A DNA stretch of 64,000 bases from Streptomyces sp. NBC_01306 (GTDB lineage: Bacteria > Actinomycetota > Actinomycetes > Streptomycetales > Streptomycetaceae): contig NZ_JAPEPC010000001.1 of NCBI RefSeq assembly GCF_026340465.1, positions 4,512,001 to 4,576,000 of the forward strand, read 5' to 3'. The notes beneath the pieces are model-generated. The model saw nothing but the letters and a program-made list of their open reading frames with translations. It was not told the DNA's origin and ran no database searches. A program made the position numbers and the translations under genes. Below are positions 17,031 to 25,797 of this stretch, one piece after another. The stretch's first letter is position 1. Every line of letters begins with the position of its first letter.

Positions 17031-19331
17031 ATGAGCGCGCAGAACGGTACGGACGCGGGAGCGACGGCGGCGCCGGGTGCCGGGGCCGGGGCGGGCCGCC
17101 TGTACCGGCTCGGCGCGTGGTGCGCCCGCCACTTCGTCATCGTCATCGTGGCCTGGCTGGTCGCACTCGGCGCGCTGCACGCCCTCCAGGGCAGCTTCGG
17201 CGGCACGTACTCGGACGACTTCTCGCTGCCGGGTACGCAGTCGAACAACGGCGCCGAGGTGCTCAGCCGCCACGACCCGGCGGCGGGCGGGATCGGCGCG
17301 CAGGTGGTGCTGCACGACGGGCAGAAGGCCCTGACCGGCTTCCAGAGCCAGATCGACCAGACCGTCAGTTCGCTGCAGAAGCTCCCGCACGTCCTGTCGG
17401 CGGTGAACCCGCTGCCCGCCTCTTCCTCGTCACCGCCCACCGGTGCGCTGTCGTCCGACGGGAAGACCGGCTACATCACCGTCCGCTTCACCGCCAACCC
17501 CACCTCGTTCGGCACGTCGTACCTCCATGGTGTCGACTCCGCGGTGGAGCCGCTGCGGGCCGCGGGCGTCGAGGTCGAGTACGGCGGACCGCTCGGGGAG
17601 CTGGCCCGGCCCAAGGCCACCGATCTGACCAGCGAGGCCATCGGGTTCGCGGTGGCCATCGTCGTCCTGCTCGTCGGCTTCGGCAGCGTCATCGCCGCGG
17701 GGGTGCCGCTGGTCACCGCGCTGATCAGCGTCATCGTCGGGCTGAGCTGTCTGGCGCTGCTCGCCGCCGCGTTCACCTTCGCCAGTGTCTCGCCGACCCT
17801 CGCCACGATGATCGGGCTCGGCGTCGGGATCGACTACGCACTGTTCCTGATCACCCGTCACCGGCAGCAGCTCATCGACGGCGCCGACCCGGTCACCGCG
17901 GCGGGGCGGGCCGTCGCCACCAGCGGCCGGGCCGTCCTGGTCTCCGGCTGCACGGTCGTCGTCGCGCTGGCCGGGCTGTATGTGTCGCAGGTCGGCTTCA
18001 TCGGCAAACTCGGGGTCGCGTCCGCCGTCACGGTCGTCACCGCGGTCGCCGGCGCCATCACCCTCGTACCGGCGCTGCTCGGGCTCGCGGGGCGCCGGAT
18101 CGACCGCTACCGGGTACGGAAGCCGGTCGCCGAGGGCCGGGCCGCGCCGGGCACGGAACCGGCCGCGGGGCCCGCGGGCCGGGGCAGTGACGCTGACGCC
18201 CGTGGAGGTGGCGGCTGGCACCGCTACGCGCAGCGTGTCGAGCGCCGGCCGTGGTGGTTCCTGGTGACCGGAGTGGTGATCGCCGGGGTGCTGGCGATTC
18301 CGCTGTTCTCCATCCGGCTCGGGCACATCGGGGACGGCGCCGACCCCAGCAGCTTCACCGACCGGCGCGCGTACGACCTGATCGCCACCGGTTTCGGACC
18401 CGGCGCCAACGGCCCGCTGACCCTTGTCGTCGACCAGAGCAAGGTGCCGTCGGGCGACCGGTCCGCGCTGTCGGACAGCCTCAAGAAGGCGCTCACCGAC
18501 GTCCCGGGCGCGGCGAGCGTCAGCAGCCTCACCCCCACCAGCGACGGCCAGGTGCTGACGGGCACCGCGGTCTCCCGCACCTCACCGCAGGACGCCGGGA
18601 CCAGCACGCTGTTCAAGAACCTCAAGAACACCATCCTGCCCAACGCGGTGGCCGGCACCGCCGCCACGACCTATGTGACCGGCACGACCGCGGCCCAGCA
18701 GGACTTCCTCGACATCATCGCCGCCCGGCTCCCGCTCATCATCGCCGTCGTCGTCGCGGTCGCCTTCGTCATCATCCTGGTGGTGTTCCGCGGGCTGTTG
18801 GTGGCGCTCAAGGCCGCCGTGCTCAACCTCCTGTCCATCGCGGCGTCCTACGGGGTGGTCGTCGCCGTCTTCCAGTGGGGGTGGGGCGGCCCTTCGCTGG
18901 GCGTGCACGGGACGGTGCCGATCGAGAGCTACGTACCGATGATGATGTTCGCCATCGTCTTCGGGCTCTCCATGGACTACGAGGTCTTCCTGCTCGCCCG
19001 GGTGCACGAGGCCTGGGTGCGCACCCGCGACAGCAGGGGCAGCGTCGCGCACGGCCTGGAGATCACGGCGCGCGTCATCAGCTGCGCGGCGCTCATCATG
19101 GTCAGCGTCTTCGCCGCGTTCATCCTCAGCGACAACATCGTGGTCAAGATGCTCGGCCTCGGACTGGCCGTCAGCGTCCTCATCGACGCGACGGTCGTCC
19201 GGCTCCTGCTGGTCCCGGCGGTGATGACTCTGCTCGGCAGGAGCGCGTGGTGGATGCCGGGGTGGCTCGACAAGGTGCTGCCGCACATCGACACCGAGGG
19301 CGAGAACCCGGGGGCTGCGGCGGCCCGCTGA
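17031..19331 (+). CDS. MMPL/RND-type membrane transporter
   Basis: 766-residue inner-membrane protein of the MmpL family, proton-driven exporters of lipids or other small molecules. One membrane helix at about 36-55, a first outside loop domain (about 60-190), a five-helix block, a soluble linker (about 360-390), then the second half. The paired proton-relay motifs are GIDYALFLITRH near 262-273 and GLSMDYEVFLLAR near 645-657. An AGGGGAA site precedes the ATG. It stands alone; no lipid-synthesis gene adjoins, so the cargo is unknown. Confidence 0.9.
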   Translation: MSAQNGTDAGATAAPGAGAGAGRLYRLGAWCARHFVIVIVAWLVALGALHALQGSFGGTYSDDFSLPGTQSNNGAEVLSRHDPAAGGIGAQVVLHDGQKALTGFQSQIDQTVSSLQKLPHVLSAVNPLPASSSSPPTGALSSDGKTGYITVRFTANPTSFGTSYLHGVDSAVEPLRAAGVEVEYGGPLGELARPKATDLTSEAIGFAVAIVVLLVGFGSVIAAGVPLVTALISVIVGLSCLALLAAAFTFASVSPTLATMIGLGVGIDYALFLITRHRQQLIDGADPVTAAGRAVATSGRAVLVSGCTVVVALAGLYVSQVGFIGKLGVASAVTVVTAVAGAITLVPALLGLAGRRIDRYRVRKPVAEGRAAPGTEPAAGPAGRGSDADARGGGGWHRYAQRVERRPWWFLVTGVVIAGVLAIPLFSIRLGHIGDGADPSSFTDRRAYDLIATGFGPGANGPLTLVVDQSKVPSGDRSALSDSLKKALTDVPGAASVSSLTPTSDGQVLTGTAVSRTSPQDAGTSTLFKNLKNTILPNAVAGTAATTYVTGTTAAQQDFLDIIAARLPLIIAVVVAVAFVIILVVFRGLLVALKAAVLNLLSIAASYGVVVAVFQWGWGGPSLGVHGTVPIESYVPMMMFAIVFGLSMDYEVFLLARVHEAWVRTRDSRGSVAHGLEITARVISCAALIMVSVFAAFILSDNIVVKMLGLGLAVSVLIDATVVRLLLVPAVMTLLGRSAWWMPGWLDKVLPHIDTEGENPGAAAAR

Positions 19332-19383
19332 GCCGTATCTAGGATTGTGCGGTCCCGCCCCCTATCTATCAGGACGGCTCTCC

Positions 19384-20067
19384 TTGATACGTACGCGCTC
19401 CGCCCTCCCCGCAGTTGTGGCCGTCGCCGCCGCACTCGCCCTCGGCGGCTGCAAGGCCGGCTCCTCCGGTTCGTCCGGCGCTCCCGCCGGGAAGGCGCCG
19501 CACGGTTCCGCGCTCGCCGCCGCCGACGCCCTGACCGTCAAGGGGCGCGCGCCCAAGACCGGTTACGCGCGCAAGGAGTTCGGCAGCGCCTGGTCGGACA
19601 CCGACCACAACCACTGCCCGACGAGGGACGACGTGCTGAAGCGCGATCTGCGCGACGTCCGGTACAAGAGCGGTGACTGCCAGGTCGCTTCGGGAACGCT
19701 GGTCAAGGACCCCTACACCGGGACGACCATCACGTTCGTGCGCGGTCACAGCAAGGTCGACATAGACCATGTCGTGGCGCTCTCCGACGCCTGGCAGAAG
19801 GGCGCGCAGCAGTGGGACAGGGCCAAGCGGACCGCCCTCGCGAACGATCCGCTGAACCTGCTGGCCGTCGACTCCTCCACCAACCGCAGCAAGGGCGACG
19901 GTGATACGGCGACCTGGCTGCCCGCGTACAAGCCGTCGCGGTGCGGCTATGTCGCACGGCAGGTGGCGGTGAAGAAGAAGTACGCGCTGTGGGTGACGAG
20001 CGCGGAGAAGAACGCGATGAAGCGGGTCCTCTCCGGCTGCCCGTCCGAGAAACTACCCACCGGCTGA
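19384..20067 (+). CDS. Secreted lipoprotein with GmrSD-C/DUF1524-like HNH nuclease domain
   Basis: 227 residues. A TTG start at 19384 gives an Arg-rich signal peptide ending in the lipobox LGGC (Cys near 22), so the protein is likely anchored outside the cell. An upstream in-frame GTG at 19345 is too close to its AGGA for a good site. The body carries the HNH core of the DUF1524 family: DHVVALSDAW, then NLLAVDSSTNRSKGDGD with TWLP following, plus four cysteines probably in disulfides. Probable role is extracellular DNA or RNA degradation. It follows the MMPL gene by about 50 bp, perhaps co-transcribed. Confidence 0.8.
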   Translation: MIRTRSALPAVVAVAAALALGGCKAGSSGSSGAPAGKAPHGSALAAADALTVKGRAPKTGYARKEFGSAWSDTDHNHCPTRDDVLKRDLRDVRYKSGDCQVASGTLVKDPYTGTTITFVRGHSKVDIDHVVALSDAWQKGAQQWDRAKRTALANDPLNLLAVDSSTNRSKGDGDTATWLPAYKPSRCGYVARQVAVKKKYALWVTSAEKNAMKRVLSGCPSEKLPTG

Positions 20068-20084
20068 CCCGGCCGCCAGGCTGA

Positions 20085-20121
20085 CGCGGGGGCCGGCTGA
20101 CGCAACCACCCGACCCCCGCG
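20085..20121. terminator. Inverted repeat between convergent genes
   Basis: CGCGGGGG (20085-20092) and CCCCCGCG (20114-20121) are perfect complements around 21 bp. It sits between the rightward HNH gene and the leftward MFS gene and can serve both. Confidence 0.5.
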
Positions 20122-20122
20122 G

Positions 20123-21340
20123 TCAGTTCTCGGCCACCGGCACCCAGCGGATCCGGGTCGCGCACACGGAGACCAGGAGGGCCGCGGCCGCCACGGCGCC
20201 CATGCCCCACACCAGGCTGCCGGCGTTCGCGATGAAACCGATCATCGCCGGTCCGGCCAGCAGGCCGACGGTCCCCATCGCGGCGACCAGTGCCAGCGCC
20301 TCCGGGCCCTGCCGCGCGGCGGCGACGTACACACAAGGCGTCACGGCCGCCACCCCCAGGCCGACGCAGGCGAACCCGACGAGTGCCGGGACCACGCCGC
20401 CGACCAGCAGGGCGACCGCGAGGCCCGCGCCCGCCAGCACGCTGCCGGTCAGCACGATCCGCCCGTCGCCCCAGCGGGTGCGCCAGCCGTCGGCGAAGAT
20501 CCGGGCCAGCACCATCATGACCGAGACGACGGCGATGCCCAGCGGGGCCACCGAAGCCGCCGCCTTGAGCACGTCCTTCATATAGAGCGCCGACCAGTCG
20601 TTCATGGCGCCCTCGGTCACGGTGCCGAACGCCATCGCGCACCCCATCCACAGCGTCATGCGCGACGGTACGGAGAGCCGGCGCCGGGCCGTCTTCTCCG
20701 CCGGTTCCTGCCGTTGGTCCTCCGTCAGCAGCCCGGTCTGGGCGAACCCGACCAGCAGGAGCAGGATCACGGCCGCCACACCGAAGTGGACGGCCAGCGA
20801 CGTGGTCAGCGTGTTCACACCTGACGCCAGCAGCGCCGCGCCCAGCGACCCGGCGCTGAACGTCGCGTGCAGTCTGGCCATGGCCGTACGCCCGTACGCG
20901 GTTTCGAGCGCGGCTCCCTGCGCGTTCATCGCCACGTTCAGACAGCCGACGGCGATTCCGTCGCAGCCCACGATGACCACGGCGACCGGGTAGTCGGGCA
21001 CCGCGGCCAGCGCCAGCAGGAGCAGCCCGAGGCAGAGCGCGGACAGCGACGCGAGGCGGCGGGAGCCCAGGCGTCTCATCAGCACGGTGACGAGCGGGAA
21101 GGAGACCGCCGCACCCGCACCGCAGGCCATCAGCAGCAGGCCCAGTTCCGCCTCGGTCAGATGGAGTTGTGTCTTGAGGGTGGGCAGCCGCGATGCCCAG
21201 GTGCCGTACTGGAAGCCCAGGAAGCAGAACAGCGCGGCGATCGCCACCTGCGCCCGGCGGAACGGATCGCGGACGCGGAGCAGACCGGTCCGGTGCGGTG
21301 CGGCTCCGATGTCTTCACCGGTCGTGTCGTTGAGGCTCAC
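20123..21340 (-). CDS. MFS transporter (probable exporter of the operon)
   Basis: 405-residue membrane protein with about 12 hydrophobic helices in two halves and a charged central loop near 210-225 (EDQRQEPAEKTARRR). MFS traits include RLPTLKTQLHLTEAELGLLL in the first loop region and the MRRLGSRRLASL turn between helices 2 and 3. GTG start at 21340, one base after the GNAT stop (21342-21344), so it is translationally coupled as the last gene of the five-gene operon 20123-25426. In that context it most likely exports the product or gives self-resistance. Substrate unknown. Confidence 0.85.
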   Translation of the reverse strand: MSLNDTTGEDIGAAPHRTGLLRVRDPFRRAQVAIAALFCFLGFQYGTWASRLPTLKTQLHLTEAELGLLLMACGAGAAVSFPLVTVLMRRLGSRRLASLSALCLGLLLLALAAVPDYPVAVVIVGCDGIAVGCLNVAMNAQGAALETAYGRTAMARLHATFSAGSLGAALLASGVNTLTTSLAVHFGVAAVILLLLVGFAQTGLLTEDQRQEPAEKTARRRLSVPSRMTLWMGCAMAFGTVTEGAMNDWSALYMKDVLKAAASVAPLGIAVVSVMMVLARIFADGWRTRWGDGRIVLTGSVLAGAGLAVALLVGGVVPALVGFACVGLGVAAVTPCVYVAAARQGPEALALVAAMGTVGLLAGPAMIGFIANAGSLVWGMGAVAAAALLVSVCATRIRWVPVAEN

Positions 21341-21341
21341 G

Positions 21342-21836
21342 TCATACCGCCTTGGACATGTACACCGCGTTCGTCCCGTAACTCCCCGGGAGTGCGATGT
21401 CGCGATGGGCCGCGTATCCGTTCGCCGACCAGAAGGTCTCGCTGCCCGCGACGGAGATGAGGGAGATGCGCTCGTGCGTCGTCGACCTGGCGGTCGCCGT
21501 GAGGTGGTGCAGCAGACGCTTCGCCAGCCCTCTGCCGCGCAGTCGTTCGGCGATGACGAGATCGTGCAGATGCAGATTGGGCGAGCGGAAGACGGTCTTC
21601 TCCGGCCGGTTCAGGTCGGGGTACTGGAACAGCGGGTAGGGCATGGCCAGCAGATAGCCCGCTGTGCGGCGGTCGACGCGGAGCACGAAGCAGGTGGCCG
21701 GTGACGGGCGGGCCCGGGACTCCAGCGCGGCCCGCCCTTCCGAGAGGGCACTGTCGGTGTACGTACGGGCTTCCAGCTCCGTGATGCCGTTCCAGTCGTC
21801 GGCGGTGATGTTCCGTATCTGAACGTCCTGGCTCAT
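21342..21836 (-). CDS. GNAT N-acetyltransferase
   Basis: 164 residues with the GNAT acetyl-CoA loop at LVIAERLRGRGLAKRLLHHL (motif A, R/Q-x-x-G-R-G/A type) near 93-112 and the FWSANGYAAH C-terminal strand near 133-142. Probably acetylates an amine on a pathway intermediate or on the toxic product. Its ATG (21836) overlaps the decarboxylase stop by 4 bp and its own stop abuts the MFS start. Substrate inferred only from context. Confidence 0.82.
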   Translation of the reverse strand: MSQDVQIRNITADDWNGITELEARTYTDSALSEGRAALESRARPSPATCFVLRVDRRTAGYLLAMPYPLFQYPDLNRPEKTVFRSPNLHLHDLVIAERLRGRGLAKRLLHHLTATARSTTHERISLISVAGSETFWSANGYAAHRDIALPGSYGTNAVYMSKAV

Positions 21837-23083
21837 GACGGCAGCCCCTTCGTGACCGGCGCACCGGGCCCGGTCGGCAGCCCGCGTATCACGGTGTACG
21901 GAAGCGGGCTGAAACCGTTGAAGCCCTGCGTCGCGTAACTGGTGGCGTAGGCGCCGGACGACAGGACCCAGACCGGGTCCCCCGACGCGACGGCCTCGGG
22001 GACCTGGACGAGGCGGTGCTGATGGGCGTAGGCGTCGTCGCTGTCGCAGGTGGGGCCCGCGACCACGGCCGGCACGGAGGGCGCTCCCGGGCGGGAGGGG
22101 AAGACCAGCCGGTACTGGAGCTGGTCCATCTCGTACAGGCCGTTGAACTTTCCGCAGCTCAGATACAGCCAGTGCTGACGTTCACCGTTCAGCTGCTCCC
22201 TCGTGGACAGCCGCGCCACATGGGCCCGGATGGCGCCGTGATCGGCGACCAGATGGCGCCCCGGCTCCATGACGAAGTCCAGCGGGGTGCCGGACACCGC
22301 CCGCAACTGCCGCATACCCTCCCGGATCGCCGCGAAGATCTTGTCCAGCGGCGGATCCAGCGGTGTGCCCCGGCTGTCGAGATATCCGAGTGCGGGCAGC
22401 CCGCCGCCGAGATTGATGTGGTCGAGGTGAATCCCCCGGCCCCGCAGGGCCACCAGCACGCCGGCGAGGCTCGCGAACGCGCTCTCCCAGGCCTCGGCCG
22501 TCATCTGCTGGGAGCCGACGTGCACGGAGAGACCGGCAGGCGTCAGCCCCGCGTCCCGTGCCGTCTCCAGCACCCGTACGGCGTCGGTGCCCGAGCACCC
22601 GAACTTCTTGCTGAGCCCCCACAGCGCACCTTCGCCGCTGGTGGCCAGCCTGCAGAACACCCGGGCGCCGGGGGCACGGGCCGCGATGGCCGCCACGTCC
22701 TCCACGCTGTCGGTCGCGAAGTCCCGGACGCCGAGGCGGTAGGCGTCGGCGATGTTCCGGTCGGACTTGATGGTGTTGCCGTAGTGGATCCGGCCGACCG
22801 GCACTCCGGTCCTGATGGCCCGCTCGATCTCGTGGGGGCCCGCCGCGTCGAACCCGGCGCCCTGCTCCGCCAGACAGGCGAGCACTTCGTCCACCGGGCA
22901 GGCCTTCATCGCGAACCGGACGGCGACGCCCGGCAGTTCCCAGGTCAGCGTCTCGTACTGCTGCCGGATTCCGCCGAGATCGAAGATGATCCGGTCGTCG
23001 GAAGCCGCTGCCAGCGCTTCGTGCAGAGGCGCGCTCAGGGGGGTGTGGAGGTGGCTGGTGCTCTTGAAGTGCCTAGTGCTCAT
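21833..23083 (-). CDS. PLP-dependent fold-type III decarboxylase (ornithine/diaminopimelate decarboxylase-like)
   Basis: 416 residues. An alpha/beta barrel with the PLP lysine Lys60 in RFAMKACP, a HVGSQQ strand, the glycine loop NLGGGLPALG for phosphate binding, EPGRHLV, the substrate-site CDSDD motif, and the C-terminal SGAY...FNGF signature of ornithine-type decarboxylases. It would decarboxylate a basic or otherwise modified amino acid to an amine. The ATG at 23083 overlaps the upstream DUF6271 gene by 11 bp. Together with the dioxygenase and GNAT this suggests biosynthesis of an amine-containing metabolite. Confidence 0.85.
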   Translation of the reverse strand: MSTRHFKSTSHLHTPLSAPLHEALAAASDDRIIFDLGGIRQQYETLTWELPGVAVRFAMKACPVDEVLACLAEQGAGFDAAGPHEIERAIRTGVPVGRIHYGNTIKSDRNIADAYRLGVRDFATDSVEDVAAIAARAPGARVFCRLATSGEGALWGLSKKFGCSGTDAVRVLETARDAGLTPAGLSVHVGSQQMTAEAWESAFASLAGVLVALRGRGIHLDHINLGGGLPALGYLDSRGTPLDPPLDKIFAAIREGMRQLRAVSGTPLDFVMEPGRHLVADHGAIRAHVARLSTREQLNGERQHWLYLSCGKFNGLYEMDQLQYRLVFPSRPGAPSVPAVVAGPTCDSDDAYAHQHRLVQVPEAVASGDPVWVLSSGAYATSYATQGFNGFSPLPYTVIRGLPTGPGAPVTKGLPS

Positions 23084-24380
23084 GGATGCCCGCTTCTCTG
23101 CTCACCCGTATCAGTGGTCCCCACGCCTGGATCAGCAGGGCGAAATCCTCCATGTCCTGCTGGGCCTCGTTGAGCAGCCGGTCGCCGCGCGCCGCCAGCT
23201 CGTCCGCGAACTCGACGTATCTGCCACCGAGTTGACGGTAGGAACGGTCGAGACCGCGCAGCCGCTCCTCGTTCTCCTCCCGGTCCAGCCAGCAGCTCTC
23301 CCGTACGAGCTCGGCCACCGTGTCCGCGCGCGGGCGCAGCCGGTCGTCGAGCAGCGAGTCGCCGGCCTCCGCCATCCGCTCGTACACCGAATTGAAATAG
23401 AGCATCGACAGGAAGAACTTCACCAACCGCAGCTGGTACGCCATGAATCCGGCGTCGGTGCGCCGCTCCCCGGTGTAGAAGTTCACGATGTGGCGGTTGT
23501 GCAGGACGCCGGGCAGTCCGGCGTCGTGGACCAGGTGCATCAGGAAGTAGTCGCTGCCGATGGTGTCGGTCGCGGGGGGCAGCGGCACGCTCTCGTACAC
23601 GTCGCGGTGGAAGCTGATGTTGCACATGTCCACCCGCATGGGATCGACCAGGCCGACCGCCGAGTGATCGTGCGTGAACAGGTCGGTGCCCGCGCCCGTG
23701 AACGCCTCGGCGACCAGCTGTCGCCTGGCCTCGTCCGACCATGCGCGCGGGGCCCACAGGCCGACGACGTCATGGTAGACGGCCGGGTCGAGCTGCTGGA
23801 TCTCGCTGACGTCCACGGACAGTTCGCCCACGAAGGAGGCGCCCACCAGGGACACTGTCCGCTGCGCGTGAGCAGGGTCGAGGCGTGTCTCGGACACGCC
23901 GTCCACCGCGTCGAGGGCGCGCTTCCCGAGCGACATCAGCTCGTGGTGGACAGGGAACACCGGCTCGCCGTCCAGCGCCTGATAGGTGCTGTCCGAGTCC
24001 CTGCGGTGCAGCGAATCGCAGCCGAGCGCGGCCGCGATCAGGAAGGCGCGGTTCGTGCAGGCGCCGTACGAGACCCCGGAGGGCAGCATGAGGTCGAGCA
24101 GCAGATCGGGCTTGGCCACATCGGCCAGGCTGATCAAATGCCGCAGTAAGGACCGCTGTGCCGCTTCGTCCAGATGGTGCACGACCACCTGCGGTGTTCC
24201 GGTGGCCTCGCCGGCGACTTGCGCGTGCTCGGCGAAGTCCCGCTCGTCCGACGAGTCCAGGATCAGCAGATGCACTTCGACGTCGAAGTGCGCGGCCGCG
24301 TACCGCGCCTCGGCCCGCATCGCCGATATCGTCGCGGCGCACGCCCTGTTGGTGGGAAGGGTCAGACAGATTCGGTGCAT
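23073..24380 (-). CDS. DUF6271-like protein, probable GT-A-fold glycosyltransferase; has a TTA codon
   Basis: 435 residues. N-terminal part looks like a GT-A nucleotide-sugar fold: RICLTLPTNR at 3-12, a LLILDSS strand near 38-44, and RRDSDSTY, a DxD-like metal motif, near 125-132. The C-terminal half is helical (LRLVKFFLSMLYFNSVYERM). I assign DUF6271 from recall and glycosyl transfer from motif resemblance. Leu78 is encoded by TTA (24147-24149), so translation should depend on the bldA tRNA, which is in this window. The ATG at 24380 lies inside the dioxygenase gene's end (19-bp overlap). The frame is open further upstream but that part is shadow. Confidence 0.65.
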   Translation of the reverse strand: MHRICLTLPTNRACAATISAMRAEARYAAAHFDVEVHLLILDSSDERDFAEHAQVAGEATGTPQVVVHHLDEAAQRSLLRHLISLADVAKPDLLLDLMLPSGVSYGACTNRAFLIAAALGCDSLHRRDSDSTYQALDGEPVFPVHHELMSLGKRALDAVDGVSETRLDPAHAQRTVSLVGASFVGELSVDVSEIQQLDPAVYHDVVGLWAPRAWSDEARRQLVAEAFTGAGTDLFTHDHSAVGLVDPMRVDMCNISFHRDVYESVPLPPATDTIGSDYFLMHLVHDAGLPGVLHNRHIVNFYTGERRTDAGFMAYQLRLVKFFLSMLYFNSVYERMAEAGDSLLDDRLRPRADTVAELVRESCWLDREENEERLRGLDRSYRQLGGRYVEFADELAARGDRLLNEAQQDMEDFALLIQAWGPLIRVSREAGIHEH

Positions 24381-25426
24381 GTCAGTTCTCCGGTTGACCG
24401 CTCGGCGTTCCGGCCGCCCCAGGATTCGAGTCCCAGAAGCCTGGCGCCGAGGTCGCTCAGTTCGGCGGCGCCGTACCTGAGGGATTCGTGCAGGACCGCG
24501 TCGCCGACCAGCGTCGTGTTCCAGTCCGGTGTGCTGAGACTGCGCCAGGATTCGATGCGGGACTTCCGCATCTCCTGGTGGGTCTCCAGCGCGGGCATCA
24601 TCGAGAGGTACTGGACCGCGCGGACGCCGCTCTGCGAGATGTTGCGCGCCACACCGTGGGCGAGCAGACCGTTCCAGATCAGCAGATCGCCCGCCTTGAG
24701 TTCCGGCTGTACGACGGGGAACTCGGCGCGGTCGGTGCCGGGCCTGATCGGATCCCGGTCGGCGGGCTGGGTGATCTTCCACCGGTCGAACTGCCGGAAC
24801 AGCTCGGGCGAGCACTGGAATCCGCCCCGCTCCGGCTCGGTGTCGTTCAGCGCGATGATGCCCTGGACGCGCTGGGGCAGCACGCTGAGCGTGGTGTCGA
24901 CATCCCAGTGGAGCTCGATGTCGAACCCCTCGTCCGTGGGCGCGATCAGCGCGCGGTCACGGTTCTTGATGTTGGGCGGGTTCAGGTTGAGCCGGTCCAG
25001 GGTGACCCACAGCTCCTCGCAGTCCCACACGTCGGCGAACGCGTCGTGGACGCGCTGCGCCTGGCGGCTGTCCCAGATGAGCTGGTGGTGGTACGCCTCC
25101 ACGAAACCGTAGATGTGCAGTTCGCGGTCCAGATCCGACCGGAACTCCCGGTCCGCGTACCAGGTGTCGGGCCGGTCCGGATCGAGCCCCTGGAAGTCCC
25201 AGGTGAAGTCCAGCAGGCGCTGCGCCGCGGCAGCCGGTATCGCCTCTTTCACGACGACGTAGCCGTAGGTCTGCCAGAAGGCGAAGTCCTCTTCCGACAG
25301 CACGCGCAGCGGCTGCGACTTCTTGATGTCCCGCAACGGTGTCTGCGCCAGGTACGACTCCCCGTCCGTACTGAAATAGGGGATGTCCGATGCGGCTCGA
25401 TACAGATAGGGGTCGGACGTCGACAT
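24362..25426 (-). CDS. Phytanoyl-CoA dioxygenase-family Fe(II)/2-oxoglutarate oxygenase
   Basis: 354 residues, first gene of the five-gene operon. Jelly-roll oxygenase with the iron facial triad His173-x-Asp175 (LHWDVDTT) and His257 (LLAHGVARN), followed by Arg269 for 2-oxoglutarate. It would hydroxylate or otherwise oxidise a small molecule. The ATG at 25426 has a GGAGTGG site; the frame extends to 25534 but that region is low-complexity leader. The downstream DUF6271 gene overlaps by 19 bp. The target may be the amino acid or the product handled by the decarboxylase and transferase. Confidence 0.85.
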   Translation of the reverse strand: MSTSDPYLYRAASDIPYFSTDGESYLAQTPLRDIKKSQPLRVLSEEDFAFWQTYGYVVVKEAIPAAAAQRLLDFTWDFQGLDPDRPDTWYADREFRSDLDRELHIYGFVEAYHHQLIWDSRQAQRVHDAFADVWDCEELWVTLDRLNLNPPNIKNRDRALIAPTDEGFDIELHWDVDTTLSVLPQRVQGIIALNDTEPERGGFQCSPELFRQFDRWKITQPADRDPIRPGTDRAEFPVVQPELKAGDLLIWNGLLAHGVARNISQSGVRAVQYLSMMPALETHQEMRKSRIESWRSLSTPDWNTTLVGDAVLHESLRYGAAELSDLGARLLGLESWGGRNAERSTGELTCTESV

Positions 25427-25797
25427 GCAACCACTCCAGGTATGAAGGTGCTGGTTCTGGTTCTGCTTCTCGTTCTGGACAGAGGGGATTCGAGCGCGGC
25501 CGTCCGGCGGCGCGTCACGCGCGGCCGGAGCCATGGGCCGGGCCGCGGGAAGGGCGCCGTCGGCGGGACCAGTGGGTCCGGCGGGACGGCTGCGGGGGTG
25601 GGGAGTTCACCCGCGCGACGGCGGATGCGGCGGCGTTGCCGCGTACGCGCTCCGGGCCCGCACCGCACGGCGGGAGACAGTCCCGCGGGGCGGTGGGTGC
25701 CGGGGGGTGTGCGGGTGGGACGTGGTCCTGCGGATGGGGTGGGTCGGTTGGGGCGTGGTGTCCGTACGGGGGTGGGTCGTTGGGGCGTCGGGTGCGG
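25427..25797. other. 371-bp intergenic region upstream of the five-gene operon
   Basis: No credible gene. Just upstream of the dioxygenase start a 6-bp repeat run (GAACCA-like on the minus strand, about 25447-25480) occurs; the rest is GC-rich with no clear promoter hexamers. It separates the operon from the hexosaminidase gene transcribed in the same direction. Confidence 0.5.

Noticed and set aside
23073..24815. 580-residue form of the DUF6271 protein
   Set aside because: The first 145 codons are antisense-like Arg/Pro-rich sequence inside the dioxygenase gene; ATG 24380 gives a family-like start.
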